A stretch of DNA of 32,098 nucleotides from NCBI GenBank assembly GCA_016209525.1, contig JACQWK010000359.1:1-32098 (forward strand), in the 5' to 3' direction. Of this stretch, positions 31,839 to 32,098 are shown one piece after another. Position numbers and translations under genes: made by a program. The notes under the pieces were generated by a model. That model worked only from the letters and a program-made list of their open reading frames with translations. It was not told the origin of the DNA and did no database searches. Each line of letters opens with the position of its first letter. Position 1 is the stretch's first letter. The DNA comes from Verrucomicrobiota bacterium. Lineage in GTDB: Bacteria; Verrucomicrobiota; Verrucomicrobiia; Limisphaerales; SIBE01.

Positions 31839-32000
31839 GGAGAACCGTCCACAGTCTGCGGAAAAGGTTGACGGTTCGTGGTTGGTCTTCCCCAGAAACG
31901 ATGATGCCCTTTCCCCAAGGAAGGGAGATTCTGTTTTCTGCGGCGGACCAATCTGGCCCGCCCGGGCTTTTCGACGTGCAGGGAACCGTCCTAGTGGGTA

Positions 32001-32025
32001 AGGGAGTGGCCAACGGCCACTCCCT
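32001..32025. repeat. Perfect 11-bp stem-loop
   Basis: agggagtggcc (32001-32011), loop aac, ggccactccct (32015-32025). It has a strong stem but no following T-run, so an intrinsic terminator is not established. It could be another palindromic repeat or a bidirectional end signal. Confidence 0.5.
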
Positions 32026-32098
32026 CCCCGTTGTCGCGCTGAGGTCCATTCCTCAGATTGACCGGCGTGCGGCTTTCCCGCTCCGGGCGACCCCTGAC

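Larger units (their letters stand above)
31579..32098. other. Gene-free window end with nested repeats
   Basis: No gene is supported to the window edge. A ccctcacccc-family hairpin (about 31655-31850) is interrupted by a family E element (31688-31829). A perfect 11-bp hairpin lies at 32001-32025. A plus-strand frame from about 31974 stays open to the window end but shows no family signature, so a gene entering from the right cannot be excluded. Confidence 0.45.

Noticed and set aside
1..32098. CRISPR array, tRNA, rRNA or intact insertion sequence
   Set aside because: The repeats are dispersed palindromes, not regularly spaced direct repeats. No cloverleaf or rRNA-like segment was recognised and no transposase gene is present.

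Overview
The window is about 60% GC and most likely comes from a Verrucomicrobiota genome of the Pedosphaera/Limisphaera kind. This is inferred from gene content: a large PSCyt1-DUF1549-DUF1553 cytochrome protein, a DUF6797-like/beta-propeller secreted protein, a multiheme cytochrome with a C-terminal '...RFYR' domain, a TrpB2-type tryptophan synthase, and intergenic space packed with short palindromic repeats. No rRNA, tRNA or CRISPR array was seen.

Layout. 1-962: repeat-rich, no gene. 963-2486 (-): eight-heme c-type cytochrome. 2985-5504 (+): secreted DUF6797-like/propeller protein. 5489-8066 (-): toxin-antitoxin-like cluster with a lone antitoxin-like ORF, a remnant of a secreted protein, a DUF6036-type nucleotidyltransferase with a translationally coupled partner, and VapC-VapB with a palindromic operator. 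8120-10225 (-): CusS/CusR-like two-component pair. 10419-11573 (-): carA. 12187-13080 (-): outer-membrane MetA-pathway-like protein. 13273-14580 (-): trpB2. 15381-16221 (-): secreted DUF1326 protein preceded by a 54-codon ORF. 16611-19577 (+): PSCyt1/DUF1549/DUF1553 protein. 19802-21205 (+): divergent enolase. 21323-21742 (+): EVE-domain protein. 21817-23823 (+): receiver-PAS-PAS-SpoIIE phosphatase. 24172-25551 (+): AT-richer secreted protein with beta-helix character. 25730-27498 (-): DUF4823-like lipoprotein and TPR protein. 27892-29577 (-): YtcJ-like amidohydrolase. 29745-31537 (-): YtrA-type GntR regulator, truncated ABC ATPase and permease. 31570-32098: nested repeats.

The genes are mostly single units or short operons (DUF6036 pair, vapBC, two-component pair, DUF1326 pair, lipoprotein/TPR, gntR-ABC). 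Several are coupled by ATGA overlaps. There is no single pathway: respiratory or extracytoplasmic redox proteins, housekeeping enzymes, signalling and toxin-antitoxin genes are interspersed.

The most striking feature is a set of at least seven families of short palindromic repeats (about 35-140 bp). Some sit between genes with MITE-like terminal inverted repeats and 8-9 bp target duplications (16391-16530; 31680-31838, nested in another repeat). Others lie inside genes without breaking the frame. One family occurs in the same reading frame (reading AFHRVPD) inside both the enolase and the DUF6797-like protein. A different 141-bp element separates the start codon of the DUF4823-like lipoprotein from its signal peptide. 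This resembles Rickettsia palindromic elements, but in an unrelated phylum.
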